This document shows positions 21,159 through 29,694 of a stretch of 64,000 nucleotides of DNA, one piece after another (position 1 is the stretch's first letter; each line of letters opens with the position of its first letter). The notes beneath the pieces were generated by a model. It did not search any database. It had not been told where the DNA came from and saw only the letters and a program-made list of their open reading frames with translations. The DNA lies in assembly GCF_001307105.1 (NCBI RefSeq), contig NZ_LGYN01000001.1:186001-250000 (forward strand). Reading direction: 5' to 3'. Source of the DNA: Bacillus australimaris (GTDB taxonomy: Bacteria > Bacillota > Bacilli > Bacillales > Bacillaceae). The position numbers were made by a program, and so were the translations under genes.

Positions 21159-21252
21159 ATTTGATCCTCCTGTACTTTTGATGTTTGAATATATGTTTCT
21201 TCCGATTCCTATTTTTATACATTCATCACAGGAGAGAATTGGATGGAAAGAC

Positions 21253-21284
21253 AAAAAAACGCCCTATAAACAGATAGGACGTTT
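21253..21284 (-). terminator. Intrinsic terminator after prsW
   Basis: AACGTCCTAT-ctgttt-ATAGGGCGTT with one G-U pair, followed by seven T on the minus strand, 6 nt past the prsW stop. Confidence 0.85.
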
Positions 21285-21290
21285 TCCAAA

Positions 21291-21947
21291 TTAAATTTGC
21301 ACCATTTTTACCGCACGGGCTTTTTTTGCTTTCCTTAAGCCAAACCACCATAAAAAAATCATGAACGGCACCATAATATATCCCCAGTTTTTCATCCCTA
21401 ATAAAATGAAATCATATAGGCCGTGAAAAAGCACAGGAAGCGTTAAAGAAAGCATCAGCCATTTACGCTGCTCTTTTTTATGAGAAAAACGGGCTTTTCC
21501 AATATAAAATCCCATCACAACACCAAATAATGCGTGACTTGATACAGGTAATAAAGCACGGGTAAACGCATATTCGACCCCATGACCGACTAAGTAAAGT
21601 ATATTTTCAAGTGTTGCAAAACCAAGTGAGACGCTTGTTCCATACACAATCCCATCATAGTGTTCGTCAAACTGCGCATGCGCATAGACGCTGACCATTA
21701 AAATAAACCATTTTAAGGATTCCTCTAAAAAGCCCGATGTCACAAATGAAATCAAGAGAGGGTTCGTTGCAATTTTTTCCTCTTGAAGGACATATTGAAT
21801 AAACATGGTTGGAAACACAAGTATGACACCTAGCATAAAAGATCTGATGACCATGTGAACCGGCTCATTGTCGTACTGATCTTTCAAATAAAAATAACTC
21901 AAAAGTGCGATGCCGGGAGCTAAACCTGCTGAGATAATTGCGATCAT
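21291..21947 (-). CDS. prsW: Site-1 membrane protease PrsW
   Basis: PrsW cuts the anti-sigma factor RsiW under envelope stress, so that SigW is released. The 218-residue protein has about five to seven membrane helices. The conserved glutamates lie in FLEESLKW near 73-80, and catalytic histidines lie in SSHALFG near 137 and FHGLYD near 174. Its length equals the B. subtilis protein. It lies between ypdA and sleB, each separated by a terminator, so it is a single-gene unit. Confidence 0.94.
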   Translation of the reverse strand: MIAIISAGLAPGIALLSYFYLKDQYDNEPVHMVIRSFMLGVILVFPTMFIQYVLQEEKIATNPLLISFVTSGFLEESLKWFILMVSVYAHAQFDEHYDGIVYGTSVSLGFATLENILYLVGHGVEYAFTRALLPVSSHALFGVVMGFYIGKARFSHKKEQRKWLMLSLTLPVLFHGLYDFILLGMKNWGYIMVPFMIFLWWFGLRKAKKARAVKMVQI

Positions 21948-22059
21948 AACCAGACCTCTTTCCCTACATTATCCTTCATTATCGTACCATGATTTACCCT
22001 TTTTTTATATGACTCCAGCCCATTTTTCTAAAATAAATTTCTATATAATCCCATTTTAT

Positions 22060-22098
22060 AAAAAAAGAACTGAATCCCTCTTAAGGATCCAGTTCTTT
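22060..22098 (-). terminator. Intrinsic terminator after ypdA
   Basis: AAGAACTGGATCC-ttaaga-GGGATTCAGTTCTT on the minus strand, with seven T after it and A tracts before. Confidence 0.87.
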
Positions 22099-22100
22099 TT

Positions 22101-23072
22101 TTATCCATTGATTCTTTTATTAATTTCTTCTGCAATGAGTCCACCATGAAATCTTCCATTTTCGATGAAAATTTCATTGGCATTATTTCCAGCTGCAATG
22201 ACTCCTGCAATGAAAATACCTTCAACATTTGTCTCCATTGTCTGTTCATCAAAGGTTGGACGGCCTGATTCTTGATCAATCGCGACACCCATTTTTTCTA
22301 AGAAAGAATGATCTGGATGATAGCCGGTCATGGCAAATACAAAGTCACTTTTCACACGATCCGTTTGATTTTGCTCGTTTGTAAAGATCACTTCATCTTC
22401 TGTGATTTCTTGCACCTGCGCGCCAAATTCCATTCGAATCGTTCCATTACGAACAAGCGCTTCAAACTCCGGTAAAATCCAAGGCTTGATGCTGGATGAA
22501 TATTCTGTTCCTCTATACAGCACAGTAACTCTGCTTCCGCATTTCACAAGCTCCAGCGCAGCATCGACACTGGAGTTTTTCCCGCCGATCACTGTCACAT
22601 CTTTATCAAAGTACGGATGACCTTCTTTAAAATAGTGATATACGTGAGGAAGGTCTTCCCCTTTCACGTTCATATAGTTTGGGTGATCATAGTAGCCAGT
22701 CGCAATCACGACGTAATCACATGAATAGTCGTCTTTTGATGTACTCACGGTAAAACGGCCATCTTGTTTTGTCACGGCGTTTACTTTTTCAAAAGCATGT
22801 ACACGCAGGCTTTTTCTTCTGACGACCTCTCGATAATAGGAGAGTGCCTGAATACGAACGGGCTTGCGGTTTTCAGTAATAAAAGCAACATCACCGATCT
22901 CAAGCTTTTCACTTGTACTGAAGAAGGTTTGATGTGTTGGGTAATGATAAATACTGTTCACGACATTCCCTTTTTCAATCACAAGTGCATCAATCCCAAT
23001 TTGCTTGAATGCGATGGCAGCTGATAACCCGCACGGGCCGCCTCCTATTATGATCGCTTTTTCTTGTTTCAT
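22101..23072 (-). CDS. ypdA: Bacillithiol-disulfide reductase YpdA
   Basis: YpdA is a flavoprotein that reduces oxidised bacillithiol with NADPH. ATG 23072 (MKQEKAIIIGGGPCG) follows AGGAGTGG and gives 323 residues; the longer frame to 23105 is unlikely. The FAD-binding GGGPCG at about 9-14 carries the cysteine proposed to be catalytic in this family. A second nucleotide-binding site lies at VIGGKNSSVDAAL near 167. It is a single-gene unit with a terminator. Confidence 0.93.
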   Translation of the reverse strand: MKQEKAIIIGGGPCGLSAAIAFKQIGIDALVIEKGNVVNSIYHYPTHQTFFSTSEKLEIGDVAFITENRKPVRIQALSYYREVVRRKSLRVHAFEKVNAVTKQDGRFTVSTSKDDYSCDYVVIATGYYDHPNYMNVKGEDLPHVYHYFKEGHPYFDKDVTVIGGKNSSVDAALELVKCGSRVTVLYRGTEYSSSIKPWILPEFEALVRNGTIRMEFGAQVQEITEDEVIFTNEQNQTDRVKSDFVFAMTGYHPDHSFLEKMGVAIDQESGRPTFDEQTMETNVEGIFIAGVIAAGNNANEIFIENGRFHGGLIAEEINKRING

Positions 23073-23138
23073 TTGTTCCACTCCTGTCGTTTCTTGCAAT
23101 AACAATTGCTGGGCTGTTTGAATCTTTGTTCCATTCCA

Positions 23139-23174
23139 TAAAAAAATCTCCTATTTAAGGATAGGAGATTTTAA
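23139..23174 (-). terminator. Intrinsic terminator after gudB
   Basis: AAAATCTCCTAT-ccttaa-ATAGGAGATTTT followed by a T run on the minus strand, about 20 nt past the gudB stop. Confidence 0.88.
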
Positions 23175-23195
23175 AGCGCGATGCAAATAAGCCGC

Positions 23196-24470
23196 TTAAA
23201 TCCAGCCTCTGAATCGAGAAGCTTCAGCCATTTTACGTACACCAACCATATATGCTGCAAGACGCATATCAATCCGGCGGTTTTGCGCCATTTCATAAAT
23301 ATTATTAAATGATTTCACCATCATATCTTCTAAACGAGTTTCGACTTCTTCCTCAGTCCAGTAGAACCCTTGGTTATTCTGAACCCATTCAAAGTAAGAA
23401 ACAGTCACTCCACCCGCACTCGCAAGTACGTCTGGAACAAGCAATACACCACGATCTGAAAGAATTTTTGTTCCTTCCAGTGTCGTTGGACCATTTGCTG
23501 CCTCTACGACAATTTTGGCTTTAATATTTGCCGCATTATCTTCTGTGATTTGGTTTTCAATGGCTGCTGGTACTAAGATATCACAATCCAGCTCAAGCAG
23601 CTCTTGGTTTGTAATCGTATCGTTAAATAGTTTTGTGACGGTTCCAAAGCTGTCACGTCGGTCAAGCAAGTAGTCAATGTCTAGACCATCCTCATCGTAT
23701 AAGCCGCCGTAAGCGTCTGATATCCCTACGATTTTTGCTCCAGCATCATACATAAATTTAGCCAAGTAGCTTCCTGCATTACCGAATCCCTGTACGACAA
23801 CACGAGCCCCGTTAATGTCAATTCCTTTTTTCTTCGCCGCTTCTTTGATGCAGATCGTCACACCTTTTGCTGTTGCAGTATCACGTCCGTGTGATCCTCC
23901 AAGAACAATTGGTTTACCTGTAATAAATCCTGGCGAGTTAAATTCATCAATTCTAGAATATTCATCCATCATCCATGCCATGATTTGAGAGTTTGTAAAC
24001 ACGTCTGGTGCTGGAACATCTTTTGTTGGCCCAACGATTTGACTGATGGCGCGAACATAGCCGCGGCTTAGTTTTTCAAGCTCCCTGAATGACATTTCTC
24101 TTGGATCACAGATAATACCGCCTTTTCCTCCGCCATAAGGAAGATCCACAATACCACATTTTAAACTCATCCAAATCGAAAGCGCTTTTACTTCTTTTTC
24201 CGTAACATTCGGGTGGAAACGAATTCCGCCTTTTGTTGGACCGACAGCATCATTGTGCTGCGCGCGATAACCAGTGAAAATTTTCACCGATCCATCATCC
24301 ATACGTACTGGAATTTTGACCGTTAATAGACGAATTGGCTCTTTTAGCAATTCATACACTTCTTGCGGATATCCCAATTTGTCTAGCGCTTTATGTATGA
24401 CCGTTTGAGTTGACTTTAAAACATCTAGCTTATCTTCTGCGTTATGAGCGGCGTTTTGATCGGCTGCCAT
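23196..24470 (-). CDS. gudB: NAD-specific glutamate dehydrogenase GudB
   Basis: GudB catabolises glutamate to 2-oxoglutarate and ammonia. The 424-residue product is full length. The catalytic region PYGGGKGGI (near 111-119) is present, as is the Rossmann motif VVQGFGNAGS (near 221-230). The segment TEKEVKALSIWM carries a single copy of the repeat unit, so the 9-bp duplication that silences gudB in B. subtilis 168 is absent and the enzyme should be active. Its own terminator follows. The 190-nt space upstream holds the mecB terminator and probable promoter sequence. Confidence 0.95.
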   Translation of the reverse strand: MAADQNAAHNAEDKLDVLKSTQTVIHKALDKLGYPQEVYELLKEPIRLLTVKIPVRMDDGSVKIFTGYRAQHNDAVGPTKGGIRFHPNVTEKEVKALSIWMSLKCGIVDLPYGGGKGGIICDPREMSFRELEKLSRGYVRAISQIVGPTKDVPAPDVFTNSQIMAWMMDEYSRIDEFNSPGFITGKPIVLGGSHGRDTATAKGVTICIKEAAKKKGIDINGARVVVQGFGNAGSYLAKFMYDAGAKIVGISDAYGGLYDEDGLDIDYLLDRRDSFGTVTKLFNDTITNQELLELDCDILVPAAIENQITEDNAANIKAKIVVEAANGPTTLEGTKILSDRGVLLVPDVLASAGGVTVSYFEWVQNNQGFYWTEEEVETRLEDMMVKSFNNIYEMAQNRRIDMRLAAYMVGVRKMAEASRFRGWI

Positions 24471-24611
24471 TAAAATAAACCCCCTAGAAATCTTTCATGA
24501 TCTACTGCTCCCTTTCAAGCAATAGTATACACCTTCGTACTGGTAAAGCAAAGGTAAAAAGCGTTTTTTATTAAAATAAAATATCAGCGTTTATAAATAT
24601 AAAAAAGGATA

Positions 24612-24646
24612 TAAAAAAATACTGTTGTTTCATCACAACAGTATTA
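24612..24646 (-). terminator. Intrinsic terminator after mecB
   Basis: AATACTGTTG-tgatga-AACAACAGTATT followed by six or more T on the minus strand. Confidence 0.87.
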
Positions 24647-24666
24647 AATATAATAGAAAAAAGTGA

Positions 24667-25245
24667 TTAAAAATACATTTGAATCGTTTTCACTGCATCT
24701 TCTTGCATGATCACTTTTCCGTATTCTTTTAGCCGGTGAATGGTTAATGTCGTAGGCGAGCCAAACTCCGCTAAAATGGAAATGACTGTATCAGCAGATA
24801 GTTCTCCAACATCATCTAGGCTGAGATAATATTGGCCTTCATAATGGTAAACTGTACCCCCTAAAAGTCCAATGCGACTTAAACTATGGGACAGTTGAAT
24901 CACATCTTCAAACGAGGCAAATTGATAGAGCACATGCTTGCTCTCGTCGAGCTTGACTTGCATCTCAATGTAATCTTCATCAAACTCATCATCAGCATCT
25001 TCCTGCTGACTCTTTGTGACAATGACGACCATCCCCTGCGCCTGAAGAGAAAATACTTCAACAGCAATCGGTCCATTCGCTTCAAAACCGAGCTCCTGAT
25101 TCGCTTCGTTCATCATGTCTTTAAACAGCTGATGGACTTTGAACGAATCTTTCCAAAGGTCTTCTTTCGTAAGACCCCGGTCTGTCAGGTCATCTAGTGT
25201 GAGAAAAATTTTAATTTTATTATAATTCAGACGCTCCAGTCGCAT
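24667..25245 (-). CDS. mecB: ClpCP adaptor protein MecB (YpbH)
   Basis: This MecA paralogue delivers substrates to ClpC-ClpP. ATG 25245 (MRLERLNYNKIKIFLT) follows GGAGGGAACG and gives 192 residues; the 37-codon upstream extension is rejected. The N-terminal substrate-binding part (1-80) and the C-terminal ClpC-binding part (110-192) are joined by an acidic linker (QQEDADDEFDEDY near 101-113). MecA itself is not in the window. Assignment to MecB rather than MecA rests on neighbours gudB and ypbG. Confidence 0.88.
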   Translation of the reverse strand: MRLERLNYNKIKIFLTLDDLTDRGLTKEDLWKDSFKVHQLFKDMMNEANQELGFEANGPIAVEVFSLQAQGMVVIVTKSQQEDADDEFDEDYIEMQVKLDESKHVLYQFASFEDVIQLSHSLSRIGLLGGTVYHYEGQYYLSLDDVGELSADTVISILAEFGSPTTLTIHRLKEYGKVIMQEDAVKTIQMYF

Positions 25246-25410
25246 AACGTTCCCTCCTGCCTCTTCTAAACACACATCATACTGTAGTATATGAGATGAT
25301 GAGTCATAGGTTCTTAATTTTGTATTCAGTTTACACTGTGTCAAGACGGAAGACAAGCATGAAGCTATGCTTACGGTGACTTTTATGGAAAATATTGAGG
25401 GTGCAGCAAT

Positions 25411-26199
25411 TTATTGCGTTTTTAGGGGCATTAAATAGATCAGATGGGTTTCTGGTTCTGCCCCGAGGCGCATAGGAATCTTTGTCGTTCCGTAGCCATT
25501 ACTAATGAGAAAAAACGCGCCTTTGACCTGTCCTGTTCTTCCTTTTTCATACGGGCCAAATTTCCCAATTCGGATCTGCCCCCCGTGTGTATGACCGCTC
25601 AGCACAAGATCGATCCCCTCTTCTTCACTCATCAAATGATGCACATCTGGATTGTGTGACAAGAGAATATTTACATCACCTTTCACATACTCAGGTCGTA
25701 TCGCTTCATAATCTGCTTTTTCAAGCCGAATATCATCAATTCCTCCGACTTTGATTTGCTGTCCTTCGAAGTTCCATACAGCCGTTTCATTTTGCAAAGT
25801 CGTGACATCGTATGCATGAAGAATCTCTTTAAACTTTTGCTGATGCAGCTCATGATCATTATTTCCCCAAACAAAATAAACCGGCGCAATTCTTGATAAA
25901 CGTTTCACATTTTCTTCAATCCTTGCATAGGGTACACCTTTTTCTGCTAAATCCCCGCCGATCATAATCACATCTGGCTTTTCCTGTCTAACTTCTGCTA
26001 ATAAGGTATCACTGATGAGGCGTCTATGTGTATCAGAAATAAAGAAAATAACTGCAGGTTGATCTGATTGAAGTGCTTCTATTGTAAAGTAGTGCTTTTT
26101 GATGTTGTTTTGTTTCGCTGTTTTCACCATTTTTGCCGTTACACATACACCTGTTGTAACAGCCGCAATGGCAGCAGTAAATCCGATGGCATATTTCAT
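25411..26199 (-). CDS. ypbG: Membrane-anchored metallophosphoesterase YpbG
   Basis: A calcineurin-type phosphoesterase of unknown substrate. Metal motifs are SDTHRR (near 53), GGDLAEKG (near 79), GNNDH (near 111), LLSHNPD (near 179) and SGHTHGGQI (near 200). One N-terminal membrane helix (about 5-22) precedes it. ATG 26199 after AAGGGAG gives 262 residues. The in-frame extension to 26262 begins inside the ypbF terminator and so is rejected. It is similar to the YkuE type of phosphoesterase. Confidence 0.88.
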   Translation of the reverse strand: MKYAIGFTAAIAAVTTGVCVTAKMVKTAKQNNIKKHYFTIEALQSDQPAVIFFISDTHRRLISDTLLAEVRQEKPDVIMIGGDLAEKGVPYARIEENVKRLSRIAPVYFVWGNNDHELHQQKFKEILHAYDVTTLQNETAVWNFEGQQIKVGGIDDIRLEKADYEAIRPEYVKGDVNILLSHNPDVHHLMSEEEGIDLVLSGHTHGGQIRIGKFGPYEKGRTGQVKGAFFLISNGYGTTKIPMRLGAEPETHLIYLMPLKTQ

Positions 26200-26245
26200 C
26201 ACAAATGGCTCCCTTACATATCTTTCTCTGATAAGACGCTTGAAT

Positions 26246-26282
26246 GAAAAAAGACGTTTCAACTGTTAAACGTCTTTTTTCT
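26246..26282 (-). terminator. Intrinsic terminator after ypbF
   Basis: AAAAGACGTTTaacagttgAAACGTCTTTTTT on the minus strand, directly past the ypbF stop. It excludes the long form of ypbG. Confidence 0.85.
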
Positions 26283-26285
26283 CAT

Positions 26286-26738
26286 TTATTTACTTTCATA
26301 ATAGAGATTAATGTCATATTGACTCTGCATATAGTGAAAAACCGCCTCACGCTCTTTCCACTGATTCAATTGAGGCCATAATTCTGTGCTTTTTTGTATA
26401 ATTTCACATCTAAGCCGATGATATTCATCCTCAGCCTTCTCTTCTTTTTTCTTATAGTAATAAGAAGCGTAAAAAGCAAACACCTCCGCCATGATCCAAA
26501 ACAAAAATACTTCATGACCAAGCAGTGTTGCAATCATCGCTTCCGGCTGAAGTGAGCCTTTCGAATTGGCCAATATCACAAAATAAAACAAAAGAACCGC
26601 CAGCGATAGAAGGGCTGTCCATTGCCACCTTTTACACTGCTTGGCAAAGCCCTCATATTTGTACTTTCTTTTAATTAATGTTTCCATCATTTTCTGTGTG
26701 GGCTGATCCATATAGCGGCTGATTGCGTGCAATGTCAT
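26286..26738 (-). CDS. ypbF: DUF2663 membrane protein YpbF
   Basis: A protein of about 150 residues with two membrane helices (about 40-60 and 72-95) and a C-terminal helical, charged region (KKKEEKAEDEYHRLRCEII). Start ATG 26738 is preceded by AGGGTG; the frame opens at a GTG three codons earlier. It is last of the ypb run that ends in the terminator beside it. Function is unknown. The name follows synteny with B. subtilis. Confidence 0.72.
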   Translation of the reverse strand: MTLHAISRYMDQPTQKMMETLIKRKYKYEGFAKQCKRWQWTALLSLAVLLFYFVILANSKGSLQPEAMIATLLGHEVFLFWIMAEVFAFYASYYYKKKEEKAEDEYHRLRCEIIQKSTELWPQLNQWKEREAVFHYMQSQYDINLYYESK

Positions 26739-26802
26739 CACATACACCCTGTCCCTTTTTTCTACATATGTATGTGCTACTTCATTGATTCATGTCAGGT
26801 GA

Positions 26803-27603
26803 TTAGTTTTCTAGTGGGATATTCAACACTTGACCGCTATACACACTGTTGCCTTTCAAGTGATTATAGGCTCTAATTTTCTCTTCACCCGAACGGTTTT
26901 TGTAATACTTCATGGAGATTCTGTACAGGTTTTCCTCTGGGCCAACCGTGTGCTGTACGACACGAACTGGTTTTTCTTCCTGCTTTTTTTTCTCTTCCGC
27001 TTCTTTTCGTTTTTTCTCTTCTTGTTGCTTTTGCAGGGCTAGCTGCTGCTGTTCACGCTTTTTGGCAGCTTCGGCTTTTTCCCGTTCTTTTTCTTTAGCT
27101 GCTTGTTCACGCTCTTCTTTCTCTTTAGCAGCTTTTTCTTTTTTCTTCTGCTCTGCTTTTTCCTTCGATTGCTGCTTTTCTTTTTCTTCTTCTTTCTTTT
27201 GCTTCTCATCATCAGACGCGTCCGCTTTATCAGCGCTTGAGTCATTTTTCGTTTCGACAAGTGCTGATGGGACTGGGTCTGTGTCAGCACTTGAAGAAGA
27301 ATCAATATTATATACATCTTGATTATTATTATGGTTAATTTCCTTTGACGTGTAATAGATCAAAAGGAAGAACACCGTGATGACGATAATAGGAAAAATA
27401 ATAGCCAATGTTGTAAATAATGGATTGCGCACCTTTTTCGTGCGCTGTTTTTTATATTCATGGAAATCTTCTCGTGTAGGAAAGTGAGAATCATCTGAAG
27501 GATGTACTTTTTCTTCAAGAATTTCCTCTCCATCATCGTCATGGATGTTTGTCAGCTGCTCCTTCTTTCTCTTCTTTCTCTTCATTCTCGACATTTCTTC
27601 CAT
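26803..27603 (-). CDS. ypbE: LysM membrane protein YpbE
   Basis: A 266-residue protein with a basic cytoplasmic N-terminus (MKRKKRKKEQ) and one membrane helix (about 60-82). A long, highly charged K/E/Q/A-rich helix (about 125-210) follows. A C-terminal LysM-type domain begins near GPEENLYRISMKYYKNR. By topology the LysM domain is outside the cell and the charged region may span the wall. ATG 27603 follows GGGGGAGGG at normal spacing. It overlaps ypbD by 65 nt. Function is unknown. Confidence 0.8.
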   Translation of the reverse strand: MEEMSRMKRKKRKKEQLTNIHDDDGEEILEEKVHPSDDSHFPTREDFHEYKKQRTKKVRNPLFTTLAIIFPIIVITVFFLLIYYTSKEINHNNNQDVYNIDSSSSADTDPVPSALVETKNDSSADKADASDDEKQKKEEEKEKQQSKEKAEQKKKEKAAKEKEEREQAAKEKEREKAEAAKKREQQQLALQKQQEEKKRKEAEEKKKQEEKPVRVVQHTVGPEENLYRISMKYYKNRSGEEKIRAYNHLKGNSVYSGQVLNIPLEN

Positions 27604-28189
27604 GTTCATCCCTCCCCCTATATTTCAAACGAATTTGACAAGCAAACACGAAGTCAATGACAAAATGAGTCATGACAGGAACAAATAAATTCCCAGTCCA
27701 CTCGTATAAAAGTCCTAAAAAAATACTAATGGAAACCACAAGGATAAACAAGAGTATTTTTGATAAATAGCGAAAGTGAAGGAGCGCAAACACAATACTG
27801 GCAATCTCCAATCCAAATTGCTGTTGGACGATCCCGCGGAATAGTATTTCCTCTGAAAAGGCGATGAGCAGTGTTAACCACACAATATGCAGGAAGCTGC
27901 GGTTTTTAAACATTTTTTCATTTAAGCCGCCATCATCATACATATGAGCAGGAAATACCTTCATGACAATCCCATCTACAATTATGACAAGCAAAGCGCC
28001 GCCAATTCCATAAGTCAGTATTCGCATATCATGGATCGACCAAAGGGATGTGAAATCTGTCCAATGATCGAACATAAAAATACCTAGTAAAAAAGAAATG
28101 ATCAGCATCAGCAGCTGCGTAAAATACAGCTGTTCTACGACTTGTCGATCGGTTAATTTTTCGATGATTCGGCGATGTTGTTCAATCAA
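27539..28189 (-). CDS. ypbD: CPBP-family membrane protease YpbD
   Basis: A 216-residue CAAX-protease/bacteriocin-processing (CPBP) type protein. It has about six membrane helices and the motifs EEILFRG (near 123), LHFRYLS (near 147) and HFVIDFVF (near 176). The last 30 residues are strongly charged and lie over the ypbE start region in another frame. The start ATG overlaps the recS stop by 4 nt. The substrate is unknown; members process or protect against peptides in other bacteria. Confidence 0.85.
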   Translation of the reverse strand: MIEQHRRIIEKLTDRQVVEQLYFTQLLMLIISFLLGIFMFDHWTDFTSLWSIHDMRILTYGIGGALLVIIVDGIVMKVFPAHMYDDGGLNEKMFKNRSFLHIVWLTLLIAFSEEILFRGIVQQQFGLEIASIVFALLHFRYLSKILLFILVVSISIFLGLLYEWTGNLFVPVMTHFVIDFVFACQIRLKYRGRDEHGRNVENEEKEEKEGAADKHP

Positions 28190-29694
28190 TGCTGCGCCTC
28201 TTTTGTCAGATGAAACATACGATCCAGCTCAGTCTTCCAGTGTTTCATTTCATTCAGCTCCAATGGTTGATCTTTTTTTTCATAAAGAGACAGGTCAATT
28301 CCGCAAGAAGAGCAGCATGTATTAGAGGACTCATCCTCCGTTTGATCAAGCTGTTCGTCAAAGTATGATAACAGAGATTGTCTAAAGCAGCCATGACCTG
28401 TGATCCGCTCCTTAAATTGCCACACTTTCCTCAGTTTTTCTGTTTGTCTGTCCTGCAATTTCTCTTTCAGAGTCATGTGGAGCACGCGAGGCTGTTCTGA
28501 CTGATGCATCATGTAATAATGTGTCAGCATTCTTGCACGCGTCTCCTGAAGGCCTGATTCCATTAATTGATCACGTAATTTTTTTTCATCATTTGTCTGC
28601 ATTTGTGTCAGCCTAGCTAAGAAGAAATCAATTTCTGGATCATCAAAGCCTTCTGTTTGTATTAAATGCTGTTGAATATCCGCATCCTCTTCTGTATACA
28701 AAAGAATGCTCACACTATTATTCCCGTCCCGTCCTGCTCTTCCAATTTCCTGCATAAATGCTTCAATGGATTGAGGCGGGCTCATATGAATGACAAATCG
28801 TATATCTGCTTTATCAATTCCCATTCCAAAAGCACTTGTACAGCAAATGAGGTCAAGCTGACCGCTGATAAATTGCTGCTGAATGAGCATGCGGTCTCCA
28901 GCATCCATTCCGCCATGATAAAACTCTACACGCTGATGAGTTTTTTGTTTCATAAAAAGCGCCATATCTTCTGTCATTTGCCGGGTTGGGCAATAAATCA
29001 GGCCGGGTCCTTGCAAGAATTCCACAAGTTCTATGGCTCGTTTCTCTTTTGCTTCTTTTGTTTCGTGCGTTTCTTTGACTAATGCGATATTCGGGCGGTT
29101 GACAGAATGAATATGAAAGTCTGGATGCTGCAGTCTTAACGTTTGCACCGTATCTTTTAGCGTTTGTTTCGTTGCTGTTGCCGTCAGTGCTAAGGCAACT
29201 GGATGCCCTAATGCTTCTCTCCATTCTCCCAGCTTGGAATATTCCGGACGGAAATCATGCCCCCATTCAGATATGCAGTGGGCTTCATCGACGACAAACA
29301 GACCAATATGCATCGACTTGAGCTGTTCTAGGAGCACCTCTGACATTAATGCCTCAGGCGCGACGAATAAAAATTTATATGATGGCAAATGCCGAATGAT
29401 ATGTCGTCTCTCCTGAAAAGACAATGTGCTGTTAAGTGCCGCCACTCGTTTTTCCCCGCGCATTTTCATTCGTTCAACTTGGTCCTCCATCAGCGATAAA
29501 AGCGGCGAAATAATGAGAACTAATCCTTCTGACATATACCCAGGAATTTGATAGCAAATGGACTTCCCGCCGCCAGTAGGTAACATGGCAACCGTATCTT
29601 TTTGATTCAGTACACTTTGAATAATGTCCTCTTGACCTGCTTTAAATGAGTCGTAACCAAAATATCGCATGAGCGTCTGATGAAGCTTATCCAT
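28186..29694 (-). CDS. recS: RecQ-family DNA helicase RecS
   Basis: A 3'-5' DNA helicase of 502 residues, corresponding to B. subtilis YpbC/RecS. Walker A is LPTGGGKSIC near 39-48. The DEAH box DEAHCISEWG is near 134-143. Motif VI is QEIGRAGRDGN near 315. The C-terminal zinc module is reduced to HGCFRQSLL followed by CCSSCGIDL. No HRDC domain is present, unlike full-length RecQ. It overlaps ypbB by 8 nt and ypbD by 4 nt, a tightly coupled operon. Confidence 0.92.
   Translation of the reverse strand: MDKLHQTLMRYFGYDSFKAGQEDIIQSVLNQKDTVAMLPTGGGKSICYQIPGYMSEGLVLIISPLLSLMEDQVERMKMRGEKRVAALNSTLSFQERRHIIRHLPSYKFLFVAPEALMSEVLLEQLKSMHIGLFVVDEAHCISEWGHDFRPEYSKLGEWREALGHPVALALTATATKQTLKDTVQTLRLQHPDFHIHSVNRPNIALVKETHETKEAKEKRAIELVEFLQGPGLIYCPTRQMTEDMALFMKQKTHQRVEFYHGGMDAGDRMLIQQQFISGQLDLICCTSAFGMGIDKADIRFVIHMSPPQSIEAFMQEIGRAGRDGNNSVSILLYTEEDADIQQHLIQTEGFDDPEIDFFLARLTQMQTNDEKKLRDQLMESGLQETRARMLTHYYMMHQSEQPRVLHMTLKEKLQDRQTEKLRKVWQFKERITGHGCFRQSLLSYFDEQLDQTEDESSNTCCSSCGIDLSLYEKKDQPLELNEMKHWKTELDRMFHLTKEAQH

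Noticed and set aside
21160..21250. Possible SigG promoter of sleB
   Set aside because: TGTATA and CATATAT are present, but the 20-nt spacing is too wide and the -10 deviates. SigG control is likely from biology but not supported by this sequence alone.
26912..27322. Plus-strand frame rich in Phe and Ser
   Set aside because: Antisense of the K/E-rich YpbE helix (AAG/GAA read as CTT/TTC). It is an artefact of composition.
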